From assembly GCA_951799445.1 (NCBI GenBank), contig OX637287.1, positions 20,460,224-20,524,223 on the forward strand: 64,000 nucleotides of DNA, given 5' to 3'. Source of the stretch: Pseudisothecium myosuroides (Eukaryota > Streptophyta > Bryopsida > Hypnales > Lembophyllaceae). Below are positions 27,508 to 39,463 of the stretch, piece after piece (position 1 is the stretch's first letter; every line of letters starts with the position of its first letter). The notes under the pieces were generated by a model. That model was not told where the DNA came from. It made no database searches and worked only from the letters and a program-made list of their open reading frames with translations. A program made the position numbers and the translations under genes.

Positions 27508-28834
27508 GAGCATCGCCACCCATTCCCCGGAAACAAGGCCGGGGAAATGGGTGGCCGGGGCCCTGTACCTCCCGGGTCTCCCTTTCCCCGGGTAGGGACG
27601 CCACTCATTCCTGGCCTGAAGTCACTGTAAAAAAAAAGTCAATCACACGCTTATCAGTGACAGGAAATTCAAGTGTGGGAGCTGCGGCCGGTTAAATTCT
27701 TAATAGAAATGATCAGTTATCAATTTATTTTATTAAAAACTCAAGCACAATGAGAAAAGTGAAAGTGTGCTTGAGGTATATCACAAGCACACCTCTTACT
27801 ACTCCATTTGTTTTTGTATTTTAAAAGAAAATTAAAACAAAAATATTCAAAATTTCTATTTAAAAATAAAAAAATAAAGGAAGTGTGCTTGAGGTGTGCT
27901 TGAGGTACACCTCAAGCACACCTCAAGTACACTTTTACATTTCTCATTCTCTTTGATATAAATTTTTTTTTTTAAAGATTTATTGAAAATTTCTATTTAA
28001 AATTAAAAAAATAAAGGAAGTGTGCTTGAGGTGTGCTTGAGGTGTGCTTGAGGTAGACCTCAAGCACACCTCAAGCACACTATTACTAGTCTCATTATAT
28101 GTGAGTTTTAAAAAAAATTAAGAGAAAATTAATTGAAAATTTCTAGTTAGAATTTAAAAACAATGTAAAAGTGTGTTTGAGGTCTACCTCAAGCACACCT
28201 CAAGCACACTATTACTAGTCTTATTGTATTTGAGTTCTTAAAAAAAATTAAGAAGAAACTAATTGAAATTTTTTATTTAGAATTTAAAAACAAACAAAGT
28301 GTGCTTGAGGTGTGCTTGAAGTGTGCTGTAGACCTCAAGCACACCTCAAGCACACTTTTACATTTTTCATTTTCTTTGAATTTAAAAAAAAATTAAGCAA
28401 TTTATTGAAATTTCCTATTTAGAATTTAAAAACAAACAAAGTGTGCTTGAGGTGTGCTTGAAGTAGACCTCAAGCACACCTCAAGCACACTTGTAATAAT
28501 TTCATTGTATTTGATAAATTCGGCCACTTTTGGGGGGACAATAGGAAAACCAGAAGTTGTCATTAAGAAAGTACAAATAAAATATTAAACTCACACGGGA
28601 TCATACAAATGCAGAAGAGATTCAATGCAAAAGAGGAGTTAACACGCACTGACATAATTGATTTGTTCATTGTCAACCATATCCCGAGCACGGGGTCCTA
28701 TTGTTCGGAAGGTCAATTTTGGAGTGACCGGTCACTTTTTCTTCCGGGCCGGGTCCGCGGTGGCCCATGGTTTGCTCACTGGCCCTGCCCAAGCCCCGGC
28801 CAGGGAGCCTCCCCGTGAATGGGTGGCGATGCTC
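27508..28834. mobile_element. PIF/Harbinger-like TIR element
   Basis: GAGCATCGCCACCCATTC at the left and GAATGGGTGGCGATGCTC at the right are perfect 18-base inverted ends, and TTA sits directly outside both (27505-27507 and 28835-28837). A 3-base TTA duplication is typical of PIF/Harbinger elements. Both ends continue into GC-rich flanks (ccccgg... and cgggccgggtccgcgg), which contrast with the AT-rich core. No transposase frame is present, so it is non-autonomous. Confidence 0.8.
27750..28500. repeat. Array of GTGTGCTTGAGG hairpins
   Basis: Six units of about 130-150 bases sit in the core of the TTA-flanked element. Each unit has an AT-rich part (aattgaaatttctatttaga, aatttaaaaacaaa) followed by one to three copies of GTGTGCTTGAG and then the complement CTCAAGCACACC, forming a strong hairpin (near 27757, 27883, 28018, 28170, 28298 and 28438). 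The number of stem modules varies from unit to unit. Confidence 0.8.
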
Positions 28835-28959
28835 TTAAATCCTGCAATGCCGTAGCACTGTCAGCACAAATTTGCTTTAGAAGCCCATACAAGTTTTATT
28901 GGAGGCATTTCAAATTGAATTTTTGGTCTGATGCATATTGTAAGGAAATATAATTTTAA

Positions 28960-29693
28960 CTCCTAAAATTCTTTCATGTTTAGAGAATCTAATTTTTTTC
29001 AAAATCTTCATCTCCAAAGCAAGGCTAAAATCTTCATCTATAATTATTTTTTGATGAATTCAGTCGTAGGATTCTTTGGTTAACTTGTCAAAGTATTGTA
29101 CATCCTCCCAAAATTTTAGAGTGAATGTTCCCACCAATTGTAAGTTCAGTGGGCCTCTCGGTGGGCCTGAACTTCAAAATGTAGTCATTTTTAGCCCTTT
29201 CAACATTTAGCGGAAGTTTGTCTTTCAACATTTCAAGGAAAAATCTTGTCCTTTAGGAAATAATCACAATGGTAAGAATATTTTAGTCACTTATCGGTAT
29301 CCTTTATTTTTTAAAAATTTTGAAAATTTTGAAAATTGAGTGCAAAAGGCGACTTTATATGTTTTTTCTACCTTTATTGCTTGCAAAATAAAACTCTTCA
29401 GAGTTTTCACTTCAATAATTAGAATTGAATGGTTCAAATGTTATTGAACATGTATCAATATATAAAATCCAATAAATGAATTAATAGTTTTTTTAAATAT
29501 ATTTTGGCTGCCCAGTTTGACATTGAAATTTTTGTTATATAAATTAGAATGACGTAAAATGAAGCTTCACACATAGATTAAGTTGTTTAGCATCCATTCT
29601 AAAATTTTCATGCAAAAATTCCAAATTATGAAGTCTACTAAACATGTCTAAGTTCTCATAAAACCCAAAATAGGTTCTTAAATCCTTTAGGGA
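28960..29693. mobile_element. TTAA-flanked element, diverged
   Basis: TTAA then CTCCTAAAATTCTT at the left and AATCCTTTAGGGA then TTAA at the right mimic the family ends with several changes. The interior is only loosely alike. It could be an old copy or a chance pair of ends. Confidence 0.4.
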
Positions 29694-31059
29694 TTAAAGA
29701 TGGAATTGATACAACACATTGTAGACCCAAAATACAATATAGTGGCATGGGCATGTGATGAGATTCTCCAAATAGGAAGATTCCATCCAACAAGGCAAGT
29801 GTTAGATCATAAACATATTTTCAAAATATATTGTTGCTCCAAAATATTAGATTTTAGGGGTGTTAATTGGAATTAAATAAAAATGATTTATTGACTTTTT
29901 GAATTAAGCAAATATATTTCAGTTATAGCATATGCTGTGAACTCTTTAAAAACATATGGTACATGTAAAGATCATTTGTAGAGACTTTATAATGATTGAA
30001 AAAATTTAAGAAGATTATTTTTTTCTTTTGTTCAAGACACATAAACTTAAATATCTAGATTGTAGAGGATGGATGTGAAGAAAAGGCAAGTTATATTTTA
30101 TACTATAGTTGAGAAACTTAAGAAGAAGTTTGCTCATTTATTTTTTTTAAATCCCATTTTTAATAACAAGAATAGACAATGTAATATTTTTGTGTTAGGT
30201 ATTTTTATATAAAATCTTGAAGTCTGTAAATTTTTTGTATTTTTTTATATTCTACCATTTGGGATGCTTAAAATGGAATGATTTGTATTGTGTAAGAAGC
30301 ATGAATTAAAGGTAACATGAAATTTTGAAACAATTGACCAAAAAACAATCTGTGAGCCTAAAGATTTGTCTTCATCTAAAAAATAGTGCTTTATTGAGCA
30401 GATTAGTCATTTTGGTGTTTCAAAACCTTTAAGGTTGTCATTTAGGATGAATAGGACAATTCCGCGTTCGTAGAACCATTTATATTTTAAGCTAGATACT
30501 TCAAACTTGGTTTTATTGCACATTTAACTACTTTTGAACTTTTGAAAGTCTAGAATTAATAATGGTCATTGGGAGAAAAAAAAATGGTCATAAGGAGATA
30601 ATCCAAAACTTCAAGAAATCTCCTCAAAACACTGGGAGATCAATACAAAACATCCGAACATCTATACAAACATCAAAAGATCAATACAAACATTGGGAGA
30701 TGTCTCGATGATTTTTTTAGGAGATTTCTCAATGTATAGTCCATAATTCATTGAATAGTCCAAAACAGTGATCTCAAAACTAGTTCAGAGTTTTTAGCCA
30801 AATGTTCATTTTTGGAAGATTTTTTTTGAATTTACATTGAGGGCATGACAAAATTAAGTAGCAACAGAGCGAAATTTAGCCAGTTTTGGGATCGCTGGTC
30901 CAAAAGTAGTTAAATGTGGCATTAATTTTGATCCTTCCTAATTTATTCAAAACAATCTAGGCATGAAGTTAGTACTAGGATAGGAAAAAAACTACAAATA
31001 GGTACAAACAAATAGGTACAAAGAGCGCACTCTACATGATGAAGAATGTAGAACAGAAC
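29694..31059. other. AT-rich spacer
   Basis: No gene seen. A short tandem theme at 30600-30730 repeats agatcaatacaaaacat and gggagat phrases. Confidence 0.3.
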
Positions 31060-31375
31060 AATTGCCAACCAACTTACATATATAGATATAGAGTTGAAAC
31101 ATTGTCGAGAACATTGTAATTTTAAAAACATCTACTTCATCATTGAATTTTACTAATATTGCCCACCAACTTACATATGCATTCAAAATAGTATAAAATT
31201 AAAAACATCTCCTACATTATTAAATTTAAATTACTAATGTTACCAAAGTGCTTATATATGCAATTGAAATATTTTTTAAATTGAGAATATCTACTATATA
31301 ATTGAGCTTATATTGCAAAAAAATTCACATAGGTGATCAAAACACTGTAAAATTTAAAATATCTGAACTAATATT
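31060..31375. repeat. Degenerate tandem repeat, about 90-base unit
   Basis: Around four units share caacttacatatgcattc, an attttaaaaacatct-like phrase and acattattaaatt, with growing divergence to the right. The overlapping minus-strand frames at 30943-31186 are inside it. Confidence 0.45.
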
Positions 31376-31702
31376 TAAGAAATAGTATTTTGGACTCTAG
31401 ACTCATTCTATTTATTTCTCCTAAATGCCTTTTTTGGACAATAAATATGGGATTGTTGCCCACATGGGTCTTAAATTGTACAGGCTATAAATCACACAAT
31501 TCAAAACATTGTCTTAAGACATTGTAGATTAGTTAAAGAAAAACAATGGTCTAAATCTATTGCAAAATATTAATTGCAGAATATTGTTGCAAATACAGAT
31601 TACTACCAATTACTACTGCAAGAGTTACTTTTAATTTATTGCAAGGGTTGTTTGTAAGCAGAGCCCACAATCAAAGCAACACATAGAAAGAAGTGAGCAT
31701 TA

Positions 31703-31944
31703 CATCACAAAGTTTAGCCCCTACGGTTTGTCAACAATTATCATATGGTTATCATTGTTTCATGGGTTTGCATGTTAATTACAATTTATCGCATCATTAC
31801 AATGCATTACTTACAATTGCATCGTAACGATGCGAAGTAATACATCGTAACAATGCGATAAATGGTAATTAACGTGCAAACCCATGAAACAATGATAACC
31901 ACATGATAATTGTTGACAAAACGTAAGGGCTAAACTTTGTGATG
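31703..31944. mobile_element. TA-flanked foldback MITE
   Basis: TA-CATCACAAAGTTTAGCCC faces GGGCTAAACTTTGTGATG-TA. The two arms pair along about 105 bases each, leaving a loop of about 30 bases with its own small inverted repeats (gcatcgtaacgatgcg). Total 242 bases. Confidence 0.75.
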
Positions 31945-32789
31945 TAGAGAACAATATGAGATTTAGTGAAATCCAACATGAACATGTTGTCATTTGCCAA
32001 ATTATATGATAAATTATAAGCTTTTGTGTCAATTTGGACTTAGACTTTCATAACAAATTAATGTGTGTCAAGGCTTACATAATTTATATCCATACAAGTC
32101 ATCAAAGTGACATTGATATAAAATAGGATGCCTATTGTGGACCCTTTGGTAGGTTTAACATTGTTTGCTAGCATTCAATCATATAGGTTCACCATTCACT
32201 CACAAGGTTTGACCTTTCCTGTAGTGCCCTTGTCTCCACATCCACTCCTACTCTTTAGTTAACCTCATCTTTGGTCCTCCCTTGTCTTCAAGTGAACAAT
32301 GACTTGATTTCTCCCATGCCCTCTGATGTGACCAATTTTTTGTTCTTCCCTATTGTTGGTTATATTTGCTTTCTTGTGTCAAGTCTTGTGCTCATTGCTT
32401 TTTGTGTTCCTCTCAACTCAATGCCTTTTAGCATGTGATATGCCATCAAGAGTTTATGAACTAATAAAGAATCCACTCCCGAAAGGGATATCTCCTTTTT
32501 GATCATTGAATATGTTTAAATTTATCAAATTAATAAATAAAAAATTCAATGATCAGCAAGTCAAGAAATATTTCACGTATATTTTAGTTAGCTCAATTTT
32601 GGAAAAATAAAATTACATTATAAGGTTCTAAACAAAAACATATAACTTATCCTTATTATTCTTGGAGGGGTGGATATTTTCATCCTTTTGGATTCTAAGG
32701 TGACTTTGTAAATTTCCTACATAGTTGCAATGATAATTAAAAAGAGTCCCTTAGATATTCAAATAATGATTAATCTTTTGTTGTGTGTA

Positions 32790-33662
32790 CAATGCCCTCT
32801 AGAAAGTAAGGTAACCCCAATTTTGACTTTGAAGAATTTTTTTCAAAGTTTGTCCTTTTTTGACCTAACTTTCAAAACTAACCTATTAAATTTATTGCTT
32901 TAAGTAATCTTCATCAGCATGCCAAATTTCAATTTCAAAAAACAAAAAAAATATTTTTGGTAAATTATTTTGTGTATTTTTCATTATGTTACAAAATAAT
33001 TGCTTGAAAAATATTTGTGATGAATTTTTTAAATTTTATTGTGCAAATATTTAAAAAAAAACAATGTACACATTTCACTTGTAGGGAAAAAAAACATTAC
33101 CTAGAAAAAAATTTATACTACAAAGAATTCAATGTCAAGATATTGCCTGCCAAATTTTATGAAATAGATATTTTTAGATTGCAATCATATTTTAGTATTT
33201 GAACCTTATATTATGACTACTTCTACACCTTTGAGCATAATGGTGCAATTTGTTTGTCAAAATCTAATTATAATTTAGAAGAATTTGTTGTACAAACTTT
33301 TAATTAGTGACCCTTTGATGTTGAATCTTTGTAGTGTAAAATTTTTCCTAGGTAATGCACGTTTTTTCTAAAAGGAAAATGTGCACATTGATGATTCTTA
33401 AATATTTTCACAATAAAATTCAAAAAATTCATCACAAATATATTTCAATCAATTCTTTTGTAACACAATGAAAAACACACAAAATAATTGATCAAAAATA
33501 GAATTTTTATTTTTTAATATTGAAATTTGGCATGTTGATGAAGATTGCATAAAAAAATAAATTTAATAGGTTAGTCTTGAAAGCGAGGTTAGAAAAAGAC
33601 AAATTTTGAAAGATATTCTTCCAAGTCGAAATTAGGGTTACCTTACTTTCTAGAGGGCACTG
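32790..33662. mobile_element. TA-flanked foldback element, Tc1/mariner-like ends
   Basis: TA then CAATGCCCTCTAGAAAGTAA at the left pairs with TTACTTTCTAGAGGGCACTG then TA at the right. Complementarity continues through most of the element (for example aatcttcatcagcatgccaa against ttggcatgttgatgaagatt), so it is almost entirely palindromic. Total 873 bases, with no transposase frame. Confidence 0.75.
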
Positions 33663-33959
33663 TACTTTTCACATGGATTTATTCATTGAATTCTTAAAAT
33701 CGCCACCAATTCCACATTGCATTTTCATAATGCAAGCCTTAGACTAGTTTCACTACATTTAGTTATGTATTAAAAAAAAATTAGGGACATAAGTAGGGGT
33801 CACAATTCGATTGGAGTATTGGACTCCATTCCACGTCTATCTACATGTTTATAATTTCTTCTTTTGCATGTTGCATAATGAAACAAATAACCAAATGCAA
33901 AAAAAATCTCAAAATTTTGATTAGTTAATTACACTTTTTAGGTCCCTAGACTTGAGGAT

Positions 33960-34190
33960 TGCTATTATGTGAGCATAGGAATGTGAGCCCATGAGTTTAG
34001 AATACTACACACCTATGTTATAGGTATATATACTATAGAACTTGTCTATGATTATAGGGTATATATGCTACAAATACCCATATTATAGGTGTTTATGATA
34101 CATACACCTTCTATAGTGTGTGGTATTTATATTATAAGTACCTATATTGTAGGCTCAATGCTCACAAGCTCGCATTCTTGGGCTCACATA
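33960..34190. repeat. Imperfect foldback repeat
   Basis: Tgtgagcataggaatgtgag at the left is mirrored by ctcgcattcttgggctcaca at the right, enclosing repeated cctatattataggt-type phrases. A frame at 34118-34318 overlaps it and is not supported as a gene. Confidence 0.4.
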
Positions 34191-34599
34191 CTAGCACCGT
34201 TTCCCTAGACTTGGTGTTGAAATTTTTGCCTGATTGCTTGCCCTTTCTAAAAAGAATATTTTTGAGAAATTATCAAAAAATATATTTGAAAATGAGTTAT
34301 TCCCTCTTAGAGTTGTAGTAACAACAAAGAGCAAATTAGAGATACTTGTGTGACTATGTCAAAAATTTCATAAAAAAAGGGGGCAAGCACTTAGGCAAGC
34401 TATGAACATATTTCTAGCAAGTTAGAATGCTGCGTATATCTTGCAATCTATAAAGCCAAATAGGCTAAATTTTTTTCCAAATTTTCACTCAATGCACTGA
34501 AAATGGTAGCTTTAGAATAATTTTTAAACCACTAGCTCAAATTCTAGTTCCAAAAAATCTTGAGATTTTTTTTTTCCATTTAATAAATATTTGTGTTTA

Positions 34600-35060
34600 C
34601 CGTTGGGATTTTGATTCTTACATCAAAAAATTTGAAATCTTGCTCATGTAGTTGTTGTTTTTTGGACATCCTCTCAATGTAAGATTTTTTTGTGTATGGT
34701 TAGACACCTATTTTATCTTTGAAAATTGGCATTCAAATAACTAACATAACTACCTACCAAATGGTCCAAGTTCCCAAAGTTGAATATTGCCTCCCTCTCC
34801 ATAAAGTTGAGTGAAACTATATTGACCCTATTGGGCAAGGTCCAAAATTTAGTCATTTCTTCTAACTTCAAACGTCATAATTTGGCAATCTACAAGGTCA
34901 AATGGTTTGAAATTTTCTCCACAAATTCCTATAGTTGTCTAATACAAATTTGTACAATTGAAAGTTTGAAAAATGTTTTAATATGTCAATTGTGCACAAT
35001 GCACTAAAAAGTGGAAGCTTTGGCCGCTTTTTGTGAAAAATAGTCAAAGAATTTTAGGAA
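34600..35060. mobile_element. TTAA element, right part only
   Basis: It carries blocks seen in the right half of the family: accgttgggattttgattct, a cttcaaacgtcataatttgg phrase, and the end caaagaattttaggaa followed by TTAA. The left terminus was not found, so the copy is truncated or badly diverged. The 75-residue frame at 34780-35007 falls inside it. Confidence 0.45.
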
Positions 35061-35121
35061 TTAACAATACTTTGATCTTCATCACACTATGGTTTTATCT
35101 TCATGGGAACTACAAAAGCAA

Positions 35122-35332
35122 AAAATGCACCTATTCATCAACAAATCTAGTAATATTTGGATGACTACCTTGGCATTAGAATTGCACATGTCCATGAATA
35201 ATTCTTTAACGTTTAATCCTTCTTTGAAATTTTGCACATGTTGTTTATATCTTTAACCCTTAAATTACACGGCCTCTAGTGACCAAGGTAGTGACTAAAA
35301 TGCCTCCAGTATTTGACGAATAGGTGCATTCT
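35122..35332. mobile_element. Small foldback MITE
   Basis: AATGCACCTATTCATCAA at the left is mirrored by TTGACGAATAGGTGCATT at the right. A second paired block further in (gactaccttgg against ccaaggtagtgac) extends the pairing to about 60 bases. A partial copy of the terminus lies near 49490-49515. Confidence 0.55.
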
Positions 35333-36403
35333 TTATTTCTACAGTGAACAATGAAGTCATCCATCAACCACTTTTTGGCCTCAAAGTCCTTTAAGTTTTA
35401 AATAAATACATTATTGAACTTAATTTCATCAAAGTCATTATAATGAAAGGTTGTTTTTAGAGATTCAAGTATTAGTTTGGATAAATGAAAGTTATTTGGA
35501 TTAAACATTGCTTTTAAAGCACTTTATTCTTCATCCACAATATGGACTTTGGGGCCCTTAGACTCCAAATGAGGCACTTGAAGCACATTGGAACCTTATT
35601 GTATATCCTAAGATCGTGATTTTTCTTGGTTCCTTTGGCAAAGACCTTCAACTTTTCCTATTGAACGAGAAAGACCAACAATCCTATGAGTTCTTTCAAT
35701 GGCAATCAGTGAGACTAAATCCATTCCGGTGTTGTAATTCTTACAAAATCCAAGTCTTTGTTTACCTGTAAGTTTTTTGTTTTTGTAGAAGTGCTGAAGT
35801 GGCAACATACAAGAAAATGATGTGGCCAAATATATTCATCTATATTTTGGATAAAACTATATTTTCATCCACATATTTGGATTAGTTTCATTTAAAATTG
35901 GCAATTTCATCCAGATTATTTAAAAAAATTGGAACAACTTAGCATCATCGTCCAATTTTTCTTCAAATTTTTCCTGCAAGCTTGTTGCTCCCCAATTATT
36001 TTTGGTGCTTTTAGGCATTTGCTGTAAATGCCTTAAAAAAAGCCTGCCATCTGCATAATCTTTTAGGGTTTCAGGTGGACATTTCAGAATCAGCTTAAGG
36101 GTTTTTCCATATCCTTCGACTCTGTTCGTAGGGTTTAAGGATTAGGGTTTCCTCGTGCACACTGGAAGTGTTCTGAAGCGTGTCAAAAATTTTAGCAAGC
36201 TGAGGATTTTCCCTGTGAAATGGTGTGCTGGAGAATCGGACAGGTTGATTAGAATTTCTGAACTTGTCGGGAAGGAATTGACTCTGTTGCACCCTGCTCT
36301 TGAATTGGTTTTCAAAATCTCGGTATCTGCTGCGGACTGTGGATAATCGGCGTGGAGAGGAGGTTTTTGAGAGTTCGTCGACGGCCTGTTTGATTGAATC
36401 GCC
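35333..36403. other. Spacer and presumed promoter/5' UTR of the TPR gene
   Basis: No coding feature is supported. The last few hundred bases before the start codon at 36404 become less AT-rich and probably hold the transcription start and 5' UTR. The minus-strand frames at 35608-36507 have no family signature. Confidence 0.35.
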
Positions 36404-39400
36404 ATGGCTCTGTTTATGCCGGCTGGAGTGAATGCGGAGACAGATGCTGAGAAGGCTGACTTGGATGCTATTGACGCTATTAAGGAAAGCGCTGCCATTG
36501 AGTTCAAGGTATGAAGTTTTGAATAGTATTTCTTGTCAACTGTAGGATTTCATTTTTGCACACAAATTTCAATTTGCACTTCAATTCAGCTTTTAGTCGT
36601 CATCATTATGCGGGACTAATTGACCTGCTGAAAGCTTCTCAAAACTACAGATTTTCCACCGTCTATTACTTCACACACTTACGAGTACTAAACGAGTTTC
36701 ATCTAGTGATGTATCACTGCATTGTGCGATGGATCAGAGTCGCAATTCAATTTTGTTCTATTTTTGCAAGGTTCAACTCTTTTCTTGTGCTTAAATGTGT
36801 TCTGAATTATTCGTGTAAATTTATGTGCTGTGTTTTGCAGGAAGAAGGAAACAAATTTGTGAAAATGGGAAAGAAGCACTATATAGAAGCCATAGATTGC
36901 TACACCAGGGCCATTACTCAGAATATTTCAGACCCGCTGCACAATTCGGTGTGCTACGCTAACCGCGCTCACGTCAATCTACTTCTGGGAAACAATCGGC
37001 GGGCCTATGAGGATGCTGAGGAAGCAGTAAAACTCAACCAAGGCAACGTTAAGGTGTGTTAAATTCCAAATTATCGATTTGTAGAATGAGATGACCTTTC
37101 TGTTTCCCGGTTTTGCCCCTAACAGTAAAGCTCTATACGTCAGCTAAACGCGCTATATTTTAACTTTTAAATTTAGTTTCAAATGTCCTGCTGATCAGAA
37201 ATACTAAAGGTGGTGCTCTGAGACTTGAGGAGCTTAATATGAGCTGGAATGTTACCTTTTACGTAGTCTACAGAATATTAAAGCAACAAAACAACCTAGC
37301 CTTTGAGTACGATCCAAAGGATCATTTTATTTTGTAAAGATATTTTGAGTGTGACCTTTTGTCCATTGGTATATGTTTGACAATGATTGGCGATCTTTCG
37401 ATTCGGCCAATAGTGTGGCATTTATGTCACTGAAAGTCCGAAAACATTGAATTCTTGTGTACTTTGAAAACAAGTTCTTAAAAGTATTGAGATCCTTTAT
37501 CGTGCAGGCATACTTCCGTGGTGCTAAAGCTGCCCTAGCTCTGAAGTTGATTCCAGAAGCCTTAATTATGGCTGAAAGGGGTTTGCAAATCGATCCCTCA
37601 AACACCGAACTTAAAAAAATTGGAGACAAAGCAAAATCAATCCAGGACGAGGAAGACGCCAAGAAGAAACGCGACTTAGAAGCTCTTAAAGGATCTGAGG
37701 TTAGCTGAGTGATTTTCCAATCATGAATGTGTGTTTGCTGAATATTATCTTATATTTTATGATTGCTGTTGTGGAAGTCACAGTTATGTGCAACGGATTA
37801 TGAGTTGGAATTTGGTCTCATTTAATGAATCCTTGTAGATTTTTGAGTCTAGGGTTTTTGATATGTGCAGAAATTGGCCACGTTGTTGGAGGGAAGAAAT
37901 GTTAGAATAGGCCGGGCAATGTACAACCATTTAATAGAAGGCCGTAAACCGTGGGTAGATAAGAGCGCGATGATGCATTGGCCAGTTCTATTTCTTCATC
38001 CGGAGGTGATGGTTTCAGATTTCATTGAAGACTTTTTCGAGATGGACACATTTGGCGGACATCTGGACATCATATCCTTCTTAAACCATATTGTCGTGTA
38101 ATATTTTTTGCTGCTATTCCTTGTTTTATTTTTTTGCTAGGTAGGAATGTTCATGCTAGTATATTCTGTCTAGTTTCAATTTGTACCATTGTTTGGCAAT
38201 CTTGGATCTCTTCAAAGTTACCTTAGCTTATCGATGACATTGGTCTTAAAGTTTCTTGGAGATGATTGTAAACCGCTTTTTTTGAGCTTGAACAGGTCGA
38301 TACGCAGAGTCGAATTTCGCTTAGTTTGAAACGAATAGAATTTCAGTCAAGGTTCCAGACACTGAATTATGCTTAGTTGGCGGACAAGGATCTTCAATGC
38401 TTTGGTCTCCTTAACATTTGAAACGCCTATGGCGACGGTGCACCCAGCCTAGTTTGGGATACGAGGCATGAATACTCGCGCAAACGGGTGGAGCTTTACT
38501 ATCTTGTATGTCCACTCTTTGCTTCATTTACGTTTAAAAAAGTATCTGCTTCTTGCTATCCTCAATTTCCTTTAATTAATTGAACATGCCACATACATGA
38601 TTTGCAATGTTGAAGAGCTTGGGGTTTTCCTGTACGTGCCTCTCTTGTGGATAGAGCTCCAGATATTTGCCTGCAGTGCCCGGTCAGGAGTTTGAAGTGT
38701 TCACCTCTGTGGAAGTAATATTTGAAAAAGAATTGGTGTCAGTAAATTGAAATTGAGTAAACAAGGACAGAATGGTATCGAATTCGTTTTTCAAGTCTTA
38801 CAGGGTTCTTCCTATCCTAAGGACCGGTTACTTGCTGTTTTATTGCGTAGTCCAATGCTGCAAAACCTCTCTCAAGAAAACAAGTTGTGCACTGGCTGTT
38901 GGAGAATGATGTCGGGAGGCAATTGCAGGATGCAAATGATGAGGATGACAATAATGGTGAGACCAGTTTTTTTCCTCTTCTTTCTGTCTGCAATAGATCG
39001 TGCCTCATTTAGATAGCCGCCTTCATGATTCTCTTCTCTTTAATAACATGATTTCTAAGCAGTTGTCAAGCGGGATAATAATTCGCCACTTGTTCACAGA
39101 TTACAAGAAGCAACGTTGGGTGAAGGTGGATGAAAGAGCAACCCTATATTCAATTATATCCCGCCCTGATCATGTTGTTTCAGGAATTCCAGGTATGGTT
39201 TTTCCTGTTGTGGTCACTGCTCTCTGGTATCAATTCGTTCCATGGCTTAGGAAGCAGAGCCCCAATAACCCTGGTCAGAGTTTACTTTGCCCTGAGATGT
39301 CATACATTGTCAGAATTTCTTTATTTCATTGATGTACTTGGAGGTTGAAGTCATGGCCGAGTCACTAACATGATTTGACTTGATGTTTGCAGTATTCTTT

Positions 39401-39463
39401 GTTATTGCAACTGGAACAAGCTTCCATAAAACATTTCTTTCTGGTGGATGGTCTCTTCCGTAA
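36404..39463 (+). CDS. TPR Hsp90 co-chaperone, TTC4/Cns1 family
   Basis: TTC4/Cns1 proteins bind the EEVD tails of Hsp90 and Hsp70 through a TPR domain and use a C-terminal wheel domain in client folding. Eight exons join in frame: 36404-36508, 36841-37053, 37508-37699, 37871-38071, 38425-38505, 38851-38956, 39100-39192, 39393-39463, encoding 353 residues, close to the plant family length (about 360). The start has MALFMPAG and then DAIDAIKESAAIEFK. The TPR part (about 36-150) has GKKHYIEAIDCYTRAI and YANRAHVNLLLGN, with Asn39, Asn76, Lys106 and Arg110 as likely clamp residues. An acidic/basic helix follows (DEEDAKKKRDLEALK). The wheel domain holds MMHWPVLFLHPEVMVSDFIE and ends GIPVFFVI...GGWSLP. 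All introns are GT-AG except the fourth, which is AT-AC. The domain is continuous, so the gene looks intact. Confidence 0.92.
38072..38424 (+). other. U12-type AT-AC intron of the TPR gene
   Basis: Exon 4 ends GGACATC and the intron begins ATATCCTTC, eight of nine bases of the U12 AT-AC donor consensus ATATCCTTT. A TCCTTAAC branch motif lies at 38408-38415, its branch adenosine at about 38414, ten bases before the terminal AC at 38423-38424. Removing these 353 bases joins HLDI to AYGDGAPSLVWD in phase, matching the length of the plant family at this point. Without it the frame meets a stop within about ten codons. A GT-AG alternative leaves an ill-fitting protein. Confidence 0.88.

Noticed and set aside
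27750..28500. CRISPR-like array of regularly spaced palindromic repeats
   Set aside because: Spacers are themselves repeated, AT-rich and about 80-100 bases long. The array lies in a eukaryotic TIR element without cas genes.
28956..29697. Confident member of the TTAA family at 28960-29693
   Set aside because: Ends are degenerate and the interior match is weak, so it is kept only as a low-confidence feature.
38072..38101. Premature stop in the TPR gene shortly after HLDI, suggesting a pseudogene
   Set aside because: The stop lies within an intron with AT-AC (U12) signals. Splicing there restores a full-length family-like product.
38089..38438. Alternative GT-AG intron (donor GTAATA near 38089, acceptor CCCAG near 38436)
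   Set aside because: It keeps the frame but adds a hydrophobic stretch and loses the AYGDGAPS segment that matches the family in length and character.
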